Of a DNA stretch of 64,000 nucleotides, positions 24,371 through 37,035 are shown piece after piece; the first letter of the stretch is position 1, and each line of letters opens with the position of its first letter. A model generated the notes under the pieces. The model saw only the letters and a program-made list of their open reading frames with translations. It searched no databases and was not told the origin of the DNA. The translations under genes were made by a program, and so were the position numbers. The DNA is from Diploscapter coronatus. Its lineage: Eukaryota > Nematoda > Chromadorea > Rhabditida > Rhabditidae. The stretch covers positions 41,121,249 through 41,185,248 of the forward strand of contig OZ038423.1 in assembly GCA_964036155.1 (NCBI GenBank), read 5' to 3'.

Positions 24371-27300
24371 ATGTCCGCCCTTTACGGACTCCTCTTGTTT
24401 GTTTGGGTGACAATCGTGCAAGGACGAGATCCAATCGGACAAAACCTTATTTTGATATTGGCAGACGGGTTCGGCAATAGCCTATTGAATAGTTCACAAA
24501 ATGATGTTAATATTGGTAGGACTAGTTTTCAAAATATTTTTTCTAGTAAGAATGATTTAGGTCTAAAAGCCATAGCAGAAAATGGCGTAACGACAGAATT
24601 TCTGAGGCCGTCATTTCCAACTCACAGCTGGCCAAACTCGATGAGTCTAATCACAGGTATGACTTTTTAAAAGATATTTGCTTTAAAAAGTCATTTTTAC
24701 TAAAGGCAAAATAGGGTTCCAATTTTAATGATTTTTTTAAATCGATATCGTTCGAATACAATGGCGAGCAAAAGTTTGAAACCAAGCATCATTTTCAAAA
24801 TTAAGTTTAGAATCATTTACGTATTATCAAGGAAAATCTTGCTTTGCAGAAATTTGGCAGTTTGTAGGAATCCTGTTCCGGTAGATATGTGCGAAATGTC
24901 GGAACGATTCGTTCATAAAAATAAGTTCGCGCAGAAATTAAACATTGGCGTTTGGTACCAAGTTGTTCCTCGCCACTTTATAAAGTTAAAAGCAAGATTT
25001 TTATTCTAAATTTTTCAATTGAATTTCGTTTCTTAATATTTTATCATAACTTCTACTTCTATGTCATTTGATCATTGAATCCTTGAGTTTTCTAAAAGAA
25101 TCAGTGGAAATCTAACTCTCACTTCAAACCTTGAAGATAGTCGTGTTTTCTTCAAGGAAGTTGAACAATTGTATCAAATTTCACGTGAAAGAACGCAAAT
25201 TCATGAGGCCTGAAAATGTTTTGGACAAAATAATGATAAAGTTGACTATCAATAAGAATTTTCTGGATCTGAATCGTTGAAATGTTCAGGCTTATATCCC
25301 GATAGTCATGGATTTTCTGCCGACTACATGTATGACGAGCAGTCACAAATGGCCTTCGAGAAGGGATATGGTATGAAGAATATCAAACCTGATTTATTCA
25401 GTAAATCTTTGTTTAGGAATAAATGATACCGAAGATGTTTGGTGGAAGGGCCGGCCTGCTCCGATTTGGTATACGGCAGGAAAGAAAGGAGTTGATATCA
25501 ACTGCTATTGGTTTGCTCACTGTCATGTAAGTTTATTCACATGTCTTGTGATTTTACTTTATTTCGTCTCTTTAACACAATTTCATTAGCTGCTTACGTC
25601 CTTCTGCCTACCAATTTGTCGATTTCAATATGTTTGCTAAATTCTTCATGATGAAAGGCAAGATACTTCCTATTATTCCTTGAATGATAGATTGCTGGGA
25701 GGGGCGGGGCGCGTATCCGCGAAGGGCACAACATGAAATGCACGATGCAGAGCACAGTGGTTAATCTCGAAAGTACTCCTTTCTCCTCCCTCTGCAATCT
25801 ACCATTTGAGGAACAATAGAGAGTACTGTCAATTTCTCGGCACTGCGTCTTCCGTAAAAAGTGCACATTGCGATTGAACTTTTTCCCTTATGTTTTCTGC
25901 ACTTTCTATTCGTTAGCTAGCTCTCTCAAAGGTCTTCCCCACTCTATTCATATTATAGCTGCCAAAGGCAAAGTGTTGTGATAGAGTGGATAAGAGAACT
26001 GCCTGTAAAGTTGTTGTTCATTTTGTATTTATTAGCGAATTCAAATTTTCGAAAAACGCTCAGTCATAATGCGTACTTTCGACGAAAACTCCATAGTTCC
26101 GAGAGAATGTCAATGATGCGAAACAACATTACCACTTTTCTTTTAAATATCTCTTATCCTTTGTCAAATTTGACACGATGGTTCTTTCCTATAACAAGAT
26201 TACAAAAACCTTTCAGCGTCCATATTGGGACTTGGTCGTGAAAGTGCCGAATCACCGATGGGCAGATCTGGGCAATCCACAGCAGACCGATAGGTTGGGA
26301 GAGATCATCCCTGAGGTGGTCAGCAGAATCGCCAAATATCAGTCTCACAAACAGCAGGTTGATTTTAAGTTGAATGGTAAAAGTATAAAGTCTCTTTAGT
26401 TCTTCCTGATTCGATCTTCCTCCGTTGGAAACGCACTCCGAATGCACGGACCTAATTCAGACGAGGCAGAACAGGCTCTTCAGAGATTCGATCTGCATGT
26501 TCACAATCTGCAGGTAAATTTTTATGTGAATGAACATAATTTTCAGGATAGATAGGATGCAACTTCCTTCCAGATACAATTAGACCATTTCTGTGTCTTT
26601 CCTCTTGTCAATTCCTAAATGCATTGCCGTCCCATATCATATTTTACAACATGAAAAACACTCACATAATATTCAGCAAGAACTCGAGAAGGAGAAGCTG
26701 TCATCTTCGACGAATTTGGTCGTTATTGGAGATCATGGCCTGAGAGGAATCAACGAAGAGGAGCAATTCTACCTCGAGGAATGTCTGGCTGATTATTCGA
26801 GGGTTTGACATAAGTTTAGCTCATTTTCTAAATTCATGTAATTAAAGGTGAAGAAAGTGGTGAACATGCACTCGATGGTGATGGTGTTCACAGATCCAGA
26901 AGAGGAGGGAAACGTTCACTTCGAATTGCACGTCTGTGAGCAGTGGGGGATGGTCACTGATTACGACGAAAATGATATTCCCTTGGTCAAGGCTTACAAG
27001 GTAATGTCCATTTTGTTATTGAAGAGGCAGAAGCTAATCGTCTCATCATAGATTGATTGTCAAACTCGTTGATTGCAATTTTATAATCATGCCTCAACCT
27101 TTTAATCTCTATCCTCAGTCATTGATATCAATCTTCGGAGATTTCTAATGAATTACGATATTTGTAGTCCCATTAAATCTATTTCATGATCTTCTTTCGA
27201 ACATCATCCTAGAAACTAAATTCCGTATCATTTATTTGCAAATATATAATTAGCTACTCTCATTAATTTATTTAGCTCTCCGAATTGCCTGAGGATCTGC

Positions 27301-28147
27301 ACTGGAAGGATTCGAGATTCATGAGCGGCGTCATACTGATGACGAAGCCTGGAGTTAGCATCATCACGGTACGGATTTTAGATCCACTTTTCCATAATGA
27401 GAATTGACAATTGTAGAGAGAATTGCCTTCTGTACCAGATTTGGGAGACATTGCGCGAGACGCGAAATACACGGGAGGATGGCTGCCTGATGTGGATGAA
27501 ATGAAGGGATTCTTTATGGCCAGAGGACCTGCATTCAAAGTCAACGAGAAACATCCGCCTGTCGACATGGTTGACGTTTATCAGGTTGGATTTTTAGTTT
27601 TATTTTTAAAAAATTGGCATCTTCATGGTACACTTCACATGGTATAATTCGGAAATCGATAAACGAACAGTAAATTCATGCGAAACCTTGTCACCTATGT
27701 GTAGAAATACACAAAGTCACGACTTTTTCGTGCGACTCTTTACTTTTCTCGTTGAAACATCAGTAGTGTATTTTCATACGTATGCTCACCAGAACTGGAC
27801 GGAATTCCGTTTCCTTTTCCGGGTATCGAACAATTTTATTCCCGTTTTCATTTTTTCGGATTTAGGAGAATTTGATTTCCGTTTTCGGGTGTTCAAATTT
27901 GCCATTCCCGTCCAGTCCTGATACCCACACTTATCTGATAAAATTTCTATTCATTGGTTCCTCTTATTTTCAGGTGCTACTGAATATTCTCTCAATCGAT
28001 CCAAACCCGAACAATGGGACGTGGACGAATGTGGAGGCGATGCTGACAGAGGGCTGGGAGGACAGGCAGTCGCACGAATCGAGCACAGAGCAGCGGATAG
28101 TCGTGTTTTCCATATTATTCTGCCTAATTACCCGATTGCTATGGTAA
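24371..28147 (+). CDS. ENPP-family ectophosphodiesterase, probable pseudoenzyme
   Basis: About 481 residues of the type I phosphodiesterase/nucleotide pyrophosphatase (alkaline phosphatase) superfamily, the size of short ENPPs. Exons: 24371-24656, 25290-25370, 25417-25526, 26217-26357, 26400-26513, 26677-26802, 26848-27000, 27276-27368, 27417-27584, 27974-28147. A signal peptide (MSALYGLLLFVWVTIVQG) opens it, and a hydrophobic tail (IVVFSILFCLITRLLW) suggests a GPI anchor or membrane segment. Retained family motifs: LILILADGFGNS, SWPNSMSLITG..LYPDSHG, NLVVIGDHGLRGI and FFMARGPAF. Changed sites: the Thr nucleophile position is Ser (PTHSWPN), the PDxxGH metal motif appears as SSSVGN, and the HGY histidine is Gly (YTGGWLP). 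Catalysis is therefore doubtful. TTTTTCAG one base before the ATG fits trans-splicing. Confidence 0.88.
27790..27922. mobile_element. Short inverted-repeat element in ENPP-like intron
   Basis: CAGAACTGGACGGAATT at the left and ATTCCCGTCCAGTCCTG at the right are inverted copies with a few mismatches. Between them are CCGTTTTC/GGGT-rich segments that also pair loosely. It lies wholly inside the last intron of the ENPP-like gene and has no coding capacity, so it looks like a MITE. Confidence 0.55.
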
Positions 28148-29012
28148 TTTCAAATCTAAGTTTCCTTTTATTATCGACATAGTTGATTTGCACAATGAAA
28201 TTTTTGAGATTTTGTAGCTGATTAAAATGCAAGTCACTGATGATTTAGCTTTAATTATTGTTGAAAGAATCGTCGATCGCTAGATGCTCAATCTCTGACA
28301 AATTGTTATCTCCAAACACAAAACTCGTACTTTCTTTCAGAATTGCCATATATGCAAGGTAGTTTCTTTTCCTAACTAACTACTAAATTGAACCGAAATG
28401 TTCAAACTGCTTGAAATAAGAAAAGATACAAATTTCGGTTCAATATTCGTACTTCAAGCTTCGGGGTTGTGCCCTCAATTTTTGTTATTTTGTATTCTAA
28501 TTATTACCGATATCATTTAGTCAATCACAGTAAGCTGAATAATGAGTCTTAAAGGCTAATTTTTAGTAGTTGCGCATTAATTTCACTGCCTTATCATAAA
28601 ATAGCTACTCTAAAGATAATGAGTCGAATTCTCAATTCGTATTATATCACTCGTTTCTTTTTCAATGTCAATTGTTTCTGATTTCCAAACGATCAATTCT
28701 CGTTTCATTGTTTCATCGTTCATCCCGGTTACAGCACTTCCATTCAATTCGTGTGCATTTGCCATTTTTGCTCATTTATCTCATTTCATTTCAATTTTAC
28801 TAAACTGATTTCTTTTCTGAAGAATTGTATGTAAAAATTGCATTCTCTCGCGACATGACTTTATTCACGATGTTGAATAAATTCTGATAGAAATGATCAA
28901 ATAATTTACACGAGAACTTTATTTCGCTGTTATTTTTTGCTCAGGAAAGTGCATTCTGGTAGGCAATGTAAAAAGTTCAGATCAAAGTAAACAAATATGA
29001 AAAATAAACAAG
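28148..29012. other. Convergent intergenic region, no gene seen
   Basis: A+T-rich sequence between the 3' ends of the ENPP-like gene (+) and the flavin oxidoreductase (-). TTTATT at 28918-28923 is a plausible minus-strand AATAAA signal for the latter. Nothing else stood out. Confidence 0.6.
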
Positions 29013-31458
29013 CTAGTTATCAATGAATTCCAAATAATGAGGAACGGGGCTTCCTCTTGAATCTTTGGTTTTTTTAAACTCTGAAAGCTGGTCGAGATAT
29101 TTCTTGCAGGCTTCCTCAGATGTGAATATTGGGATTCCATGTGTTAGGCTGGAAATTTTTGCCTTGTTTGTCGTTAAAATTTCTCCATATGATTTATTTT
29201 CCATACCTCATGCCGTCGGTTAAGGTAATATTTGACATGGCCAGAATTTGACTTCCAGAACAGTCAACGTGCAGTCGGAATTCTGTTTCCGGAAGTTTGG
29301 TCCACAATATCGACTTTACTTCGCCACTCTTGATTTTATTGGGCAGGTCTGAAATTGCAGGCTTTAATTCAGCCAACGAAATGGAATGATCATTGCTTGT
29401 AATTCCTTGAGAATTTCCCAGTTTGTTTAAAACAACACTGCATACCCGGTTCTGAAGTAGCTGCCCTTGCAATCTGAATTCCATCTGCTTTTCCATCTTT
29501 CAGCGCATCAACCATTCCTCCGACAGTTCGAAAGCCGGAGGGAAAGAGTTTGCAGGTTTTCAAGATCGATGTCAACTAAAGCATTAGCTAGTTTATGAGT
29601 TTCTATTGTCAATGGCCAATTGCTTGAGACAAGATAAACGAATCACATATTTGAGTATGCAAAGTATGCACTGCGTAATACCAAATAATCGTCAAAGTCA
29701 TTCTTTGAATCGATGAAACGTCGTTGAGTGCGTTAGAAACAACGCGCTAATATTCGTTCATTAAATTTTTGTCCATTTTATTTTGTCTCAAGTAATCGGT
29801 CATTGACAATACAATATTTTTTACTTTTTGATGTAGAGTATTGAAGAACTCCAAGCGTTCTACAAACCGTGTAGGCATATCGCTAGTTGACCGATCTATA
29901 GGCTCAGTTGCACCTCCAGATAATTCCATAAAATCGAACAGCTCCTGAAATATTCTTATACCAAAATTATATTATTTTATCCACCTCGAAATATTCAGCC
30001 ATTTCAGCTGCGTAATTTACTCCCTCTGCTCCACTATCGAATAAAAATTCAGTTGCGTTCAACTTTATTCCTAGCAAAAATGTGTTGCCTTTCGGAATGT
30101 GTTCACGAATTGCATTCACTGAAAAATGAATAGTTTTAGTAAACAATGATGCACAATTTCTTTCACCAATATCAACTATGATTTGCACTCTCGTCGAGAC
30201 AGTCTGGCCCCCGTATTTGTCAGTTCGCTTGTTGTGTTTAGCACTGGTGAATTGGGACAGAAGAAAGCCGTAGGCACTGTTCAATTCTATCGCATCAAAT
30301 CCTATATTGGCATTAATTAGGGGCAATTCTAATTAGAATGATTAGATATTCAGCAGACCTAGGGGGGCGGCTGTCAGAAACCCATTTAAAACTTTTCAGC
30401 TCTGACTATTTTCGTGCTAGCCAATTCGGTTATTCCCGTTCAACATTTCATTTTTCCTCTATTTACCTGCTTCTTTGCACTTCATCGCAGCAAACACAAA
30501 TCGATCTATAACGTCAGTTTGAACCTCTTCTAGAGACATCTGCACGTATTCATATTCAGGAATCCCCAATCCTGGGTTGAATTTGAGTTGGGTTGATGAG
30601 TTGACGGCAGTTTGACGTCCGCACTGAATATTTTCATCGTTGATATTGTAGTATTAAAAAGTTGTATTAGCAGGAATATTAAAGTTAAACTTGGAGCTAA
30701 ACTCGTTTGAAAGTTCAATTGAGTTCGAGATTGACCTGTAAAGTATGCGGTTTTTCTAGTCGATTTTCAAGATGTTTGAACTTCCAACCAGTGCTTTAAA
30801 GAAATTTCATTAGGGATTAAAAAACACGTAATAAGAAAGTACCTAATTCGAAAACGATAGTCAAACAGAAAATCTGTCAAAATGTGCGAAGATAGAACTT
30901 TCGAAATGGCACAGAAATGTATATACAATTCTGTTTCCAACAAACTTCATGTCGATTTCCGGATACATATACAATTAAAAAGGTGCATAAGTATTACGTG
31001 TCCAATTTGTGCTACTGCGAGACATCCGTTATGTTTCGAACTGTCTGCCCATTTCTTCAGCAATTCTCCCAACTCGTCCGACCAATTTTCCTTGCATATC
31101 ACTCCATTTCCTGGCATTTCCAAACAGTGCTGAAGCTCATATTTCTTTCATAAATGGCCTAGTTAAAATCTTACTGGATTGATCATGATATTTCCAGTGA
31201 TGCTCATTCCAAACCCGCCCTTCGACCATTTTTCATAGACATTCAAAATTCCTTTTGTCGGGTAGCCTTGCGTTTTTATATCATCTCCCCAACTGCAGAT
31301 TCCTTCGGACATCGGTCCCTGAAATAGCATGAGAAAATTAAACGCTACTTGCTCATTCCTACCTTGACAAAGCGATTTTTCATGACAATGCCATTTTTGA
31401 AAATCAATGGCTCGAACAAAGGGCTTGAGTTGACTTCTTTTCCAGGATATCTTTCCAT
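29013..31458 (-). CDS. Old Yellow Enzyme-type NADH:flavin oxidoreductase
   Basis: FMN-dependent ene-reductase family, TIM barrel, about 441 residues. Exons, minus-strand order: 31458-31363, 31318-31175, 31129-30998, 30623-30467, 30301-30167, 30118-29985, 29944-29825, 29575-29446, 29348-29207, 29148-29013; all phases close. Family landmarks: LFEPLIFKNGIVMKNRFVKG; LAVAQIGHCGRQT across a splice junction; GFLLSQFTS then NKRTDKYGG; FLLGIKLNATEF; FMELSGGATEP; and a phosphate-binding end FPSGFRTVGGM with IQIARAATSEPDLP. At the usual HxxN/HxxH substrate-activating pair the sequence reads ELNSAYGF, so His has become Asn and the second residue Tyr. Substrate use may be altered. C. elegans has several OYE-like genes; I cannot assign an orthologue. 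An acceptor-like TTTCAG lies shortly upstream of the ATG. Confidence 0.9.
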
Positions 31459-33467
31459 TGTTTATCGAAATCGAATCTGAAATATGTGATGGATAGATTA
31501 GACAAGCACTTGATAAATTCATTATTTATGGATAGATAAACTTAGAGAAGTTAGTTTTTCAAACGAGAAAATAATCTAACTATATTATGTAAGAAAAATT
31601 TGAATAGATAAAATAATATATTGTACATATGTCATAGAAAACTGCTCCAATAAATAGGGACTATCCAGCGACTGATATGCAAACTTTGCTATTGATGCTT
31701 GATACATCTTCGCAAAAAGCAATCACTCAGACTAAAGATAAAAATCAATACTACCACTCACACAATTTCGCACTAATATGTAGTTCGTACTTTGAACAAT
31801 CATTTTGACAAATAAACGCCCGAAACTAGATTTACAAAGGTAATGAAATGAGTAATAGTTCATTTTGTTCGAATAATTACATATCAAATTTCCAAAGCCA
31901 CTAATGAAAATGGCTACGTCGATTATGTTTGACTGCTTCAAGCTTGGCGGTGGTCAAACGAAAATAAACTGGTAGATTGGAATATCGCACCAATTTATTA
32001 ACCACAAACCTGGGTAATTAAATCTTAAACAAAGAAAATGTAAAATCATGAATAAAAGATAAAACCGGAGGGATTTGCAGATTCAGGCTGAGCGATAAAT
32101 GCATAACAGACAAGAAAGTGCATGAATTAGAGAAATCGAATAAAAAATAATTCTCGTCTGGAGAAGTCCAAAAGATTGAGTTCCTACAAAAACTACATAA
32201 AATAAGCGAAATGGGTCGCCATTTGCGACAATTAATAGTATGGAAGGCAATACAAAGTGTAACTATGACTAGAGGTGCAAATGGGTTTTGAAACGTGAAG
32301 CACGAATAATGAAATTTATTCCATAAGAAAGCCATTTTTATTGATTTTGAGACTTTTGACCTCGTTTTCGAAATGGATAATCCCGTCGAAAGCTATGACA
32401 TCGAAAAGATGTTTTTCGAATTTCCAATTTTACTAGCATTTTTTCGTCACTTAAACTTTCGTCCAGTATTTGATTACATCCAAACGACTGAAAAATATTC
32501 AAAATCGTCATTTCTCGTTCATTAAAGAAAAGGAGCGGTAAGGGTTTATTGAAGAAGAAGCAGCAGTAATGAGTGGAAACTGATTCAATTGCTCGTTTTG
32601 GATTAAATAATGTATCAAATTTTTTCATTTTACAATGGAAAACATAAATCCGGTCTAAAAATGATCGCGAGGTTTTAATCCATCATAAGCTGTTGGAGGA
32701 TTTGGAGGGCGATCCAAAATGTCGCTTATTTAGCATTTTAAAGTTTTGAATCCCGATTTGTCTGGTTCTGTCACGAATTCGCGGAGTATCGAGGAAGGAA
32801 AGTTGTTCACTCATTAGTCGGTTACACTTTTGTGAAAAAAGTCTCTTGAAACTGCTTTATATTCGAGATAAATCTAAGCGACGAAAAACCTCTTTATAAA
32901 GTTCGCTTCAAAGATTTGACTCCACTTGAGCCCTCTAAACAATGGCATCTATATATGAAAGAATTTCTTTTGATATCATAATTTCATTATTCGAGTATTA
33001 ATTGAGCATTTTCCTTTTATTATTCAGATTATCTTTCAAAATGCAACAGTGTTGGAAATACAATAATGCAAAATTGAGCAATGTATGATGTCTGAAACAC
33101 TAGAAGTTAGAACACTGATTCCGGAGTTTTCATTAGTCAGTAGGGTTGAAATGTTGAGGATAATTGTCACTGTGTCGTTTTTAATTCTATGCAATTCCAA
33201 AAAAGATTCCTAGGTGAAAATCGATATTTAAAGTATTTCATAAATCATAAAGTTTTTCAAACTTTTATGCGAACAATTAAAAAAAAAGATTCATTGAAGA
33301 TAACGATAATAGACTGCCTGCTTTCAAATTGATACAGTTAGTCACCCTGTTTTTGCTAAGAAAATGTTCCCTATGCGTCAGATGATATTCATCTATTTCA
33401 TAAACTAGTCGAGGAATTTTTGCTAATTCGCGTCTTTCTAAGCAAACTACTGTATTTTCCTTCAAAA
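31459..33467. other. Divergent intergenic region, no supported gene
   Basis: This lies between the starts of the flavin oxidoreductase (-) and the membrane lectin (+), so it should hold both promoters. A minus-strand frame at 32628-32338 has a TTTTTCAG inside and an Arg/Lys-rich end. It has no partner exon, and I do not call it a gene. Confidence 0.5.
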
Positions 33468-34938
33468 ATGAGATATTCATTCGTGATATTGTATATTTTA
33501 ATAATTAATGCAGGTAAATTAACATATTTACGTTTTTTAATCTAAATGCATTAGTTTTACCTGTCCATTTCTAACCCATACACACTAAAGGAAAAAGGCA
33601 CGTGGTATCAATGAAAATGACTTGATTATTTTCAAATTTTTACTGAATGAATATAGACTTTTCATTATTTAATCTGAAATTCTTTATTCGTTAAAGCATC
33701 GCCATTAGTATGCAAATTTTTGGTTTTGAAAATCCATAAAAAGCTTTATCGATAAAAATTCGAGAGATAATTAATTTATGCAGGTATGCCGCATATAAGT
33801 AGAAATAATTCGAGATTGCAGTTTTTCGGCGTGCTTGGTTTATATGACTCTATGGGAATTATGATTTCTCTAAAAACGGTAGATAATTTCAGTTCGCGCC
33901 AAAGAGAGATGTCCGCTCAATTTTGCCTACGACGAAGTTACCCAGGATTGCTACACTGTAAATTCTTTTAGATAATGTCTTGATTGCAAAATAAGTTTAG
34001 ATTTCAAGATCAGCTTTGGGTGACTGGAAAGAAGCGTTCAATTTTTGCAAGGAAAGAAATTCTGAATTGGCTGTGATTCAAACGAAACATCAGCAAGATG
34101 TCATTGAAACGCGTTAGTTTATAAGTAACCTGTAGAAGATCGATTCTTAATTTACAGTATTCAACTCTGCAAATCCATCGACTTCTGCAACGCCCTTCGC
34201 ATGGCTCAGAAACAGATTTGACTATGTATAAACTTACTTTACTTTTTTCCAATCTGAACTCACTTTTAGTTATTGACGACTAGCTATCTCCAGAATATTC
34301 CGTGGTGAGATAATGATATTTAAAATACAGCTAAAAAGAGTTTTTAGGGGGAATTTTTCTAATTGGGCACAAAATGAGCCTAATTTTAAACACGGAAAAT
34401 GTTTGCAGGTAGAAATGAAATAATAGAAGTTTAGAGAAAAATGCTAATTTTAGATAATAATGTCTTCGATAGAAGAAAATGAGGGAATTATCGCTCGAAA
34501 CGGAATGTGGAGAATGGCCGACTGCGAGCAGAGGGGGTATGCAATTTGCGTTGCAGAACCATACAAGCACAAGGTAGGCAATTTAACCAAGCTTTCATAT
34601 ATTTACTCCAACAATTGCATTGATTAATTTGAACATTTTAGAGCTCTGAAGCAACTACTGCAAATCCTCAAGAAAGTGCTTATCCAATTCATATTCTCGT
34701 CCTTCTAACATGTCTTATCATAGCATTGGCGATCATAATTCTAATCATTATCTGCGTTATTTGTGCCGGCAAACTCGATGCAGATATTTATTTCAAAATT
34801 ACAACAAGTTCAAATCGGAATCGAGTACTGTCTATTAGATCGAAAAATTCTTTGCAGACAAAATCGTCCTATGAAAATTACAATTATCAAAATTATCAAT
34901 TAGCTCCAATTCAGCCACAGACAAGAGAGGGTCTATAA
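33468..34938 (+). CDS. Membrane-anchored C-type lectin-domain protein
   Basis: About 285 residues. Exons: 33468-33513, 33784-33837, 33893-33957, 34001-34112, 34158-34225, 34270-34304, 34348-34408, 34454-34573, 34642-34938. A signal peptide (MRYSFVILYILIINAG) precedes one C-type lectin-like domain. It begins CPLNFAYDEVTQDCYT, continues WKEAFNFCKERNSELAVIQT, then WGNFSNWAQNEPNF, and ends MWRMADCEQRGYAICV with the expected cysteines. A strong membrane helix follows (HILVLLTCLIIALAIIILII), then a Tyr/Asn/Gln-rich cytoplasmic tail with SYENYNYQNYQ. No EPN/WND-type calcium-sugar motif was clear, so sugar binding is unproven. Nematode proteins of this plan are often surface recognition or immune molecules; the role here is inferred only. 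Confidence 0.85.
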
Positions 34939-37035
34939 TGAAATGTTTAAAATTCTTTGAATTAACTTTTCAATCGTTCTTCATTTTTATGAGCTCCCAA
35001 AAATTGTATATTCGGAGTTGTATAATTTCCTACTAGATAAGAAATCTTTACTATTTTGTCGTCTTGTTTTGGTTTAAATATAAAATAATTTAAAATATTA
35101 AATGATACGAGTAAATTATGAAATTGAGTGATATTGAATAGAAGATAAATTTTATAATAAATTGTTTTCCGAATAAGCTATTATCCTGAAAATTTGAATT
35201 CACTCGAATTATTGAATAAATTTCAATAATATTTGTCTTATTTCAAGCTAAAATTCTATTATTCTATTTGTAAGATAAATTTTGTAAAAAAATATCTCAT
35301 AAATCACATTCCTATTTATTTTTACTTGTCATTAATAAGTAAAAATTTCGAGAAAAAAACTGGCGAATGCTAAATAAATATTCTGAGAAATCATACATTA
35401 TTAATCAATTTTCAGATCGATGATTCTCATCGTGAGTGTGCAGATTTTATCTCATAGGAAAGTCCGAAAAATTGGAAAGGAATTACTAATAACTGCAACT
35501 TAGAAAGTTCGAAGTGACTCATTGCGTCCTAGTTACTCTCTTAACTATTAATTTTCCTTAATGTTCATAGTTTGTAGTGAATTACTTATTATATTAAATA
35601 TTAAATTTGTTCAACATACAAAAAGGATACGATTTTCTGAATCTATTAGAAGAATTATTTTTAGTTGATTGCTGATGATTTACTTAAGAATATTAATATT
35701 CCTAATAATAAATACTGCACCATCTTGGACATTTTTTAAATTATTGAAAAAATCTACAGATTATTTTCTGCAAGCTTAATGAATACTCGAATGATACGGT
35801 TATCTAATTTTGGTTTAAAATTAACGGATGTTCAGAAAGGCCGAACGATCTATTATCGAGTGTAACTTCTCTAGCCTCTTCATCAAACGCCTGCCTTCTC
35901 GTCTCCTCCCTCCAGACATCAACAGTAAGAAGCCACGACCCTGATAGGTCTTCACAAATAAATGAATTATGACATCTATGTTGCTGCACTGTTCATCGAG
36001 TAAACCAGAAAACCACGCACCATCTCTCATTATATTCTTGGGTAAACTCTAATCGAAAGTGGCTAACTAGAACAAACTCGGAATACACCTCTTAAACTAC
36101 ATAAACACATGTTGAATAGCCACGAAATGACTTACAAATTACTCTTCAATTTTTTCATGCAAATATCTTTCACAAATTAATAGCGTTATTCACTAAATTT
36201 TGCCTCAATTTGATCGAATTAATTCTGCAGATATTTAGTCAAAGTCAATAAATAACTAAATATTATTCTCGCAATTATATTTTATAAAATTCAGAGAATA
36301 AAATTGTTTTGCGAGAAATTAAATTCTAAGTAGATAATAAAAACGATATTTTACAGGAATGTAATACCTCACCTCAAAAGTTAAATAAATTTCATAATTA
36401 GAGCAATTCAGATACTGACTGCCATATTTCTGAAATAAACGCTAGTAATTTGTCACAAATTCGTTAATTGTGCGATGATTCTTCTCAAATTTATGATGAA
36501 ATTGTATTTCTGTGTTTTAATTCCTATTTGCAAAGACGACCATTTTGAAAGAATTCAGATTTATCGAAGCATTCTTAGTAATTAAACGAGTCTAGAAAAT
36601 TTTAATCAATTGTTAGAATTAGACTCTAGTTTGAATGAATAATAATAATGTCACTCGATGCGCAACTCGCATTAGGCCTGTAAATTAGCCCTGTTGAGCA
36701 AGTTGAACAAACGTAGACAAATAATTATGGCTATTGCAATCAGCAATTTATCAGATTTGATTAATAACAAGAAAATGTCGTGAAAACGATAAGATATGTT
36801 TTTATAAAAATACATTAATTACGCGATGCGTAGTTAATCAGCGAGAGAAGAGAAAGGAGCATAGCAACGAGCGAGAAAGTCATTCATCATGTAACACTCC
36901 TTTTCATTACTGTTTCAACTTGTCCCTGAGAATTTCTCTCAGGTTACCTTTCGCTTAAACCGCATGAAATACCCGAACTTTTCAGAGCCACCTTCACACC
37001 TCGCATTTCTTCATTTATCATTACTGTATCGAGAA
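34939..37035. other. A+T-rich intergenic region, no gene seen
   Basis: Very A+T-rich for most of its length, with no coding exon on either strand. A short pyrimidine/purine-balanced island near 35820-36050 yields overlapping minus-strand frames without splice or family support. It presumably contains the promoter of the first srx gene. Confidence 0.55.

Noticed and set aside
24517..24547. Possible mini-intron in exon 1 of the ENPP-like gene
   Set aside because: Only 31 bp and not a multiple of three; removing it breaks the frame, while retaining it keeps the protein open.
32338..32628. Minus-strand frame with internal TTTTTCAG
   Set aside because: No start, partner exon or family likeness; left unannotated.
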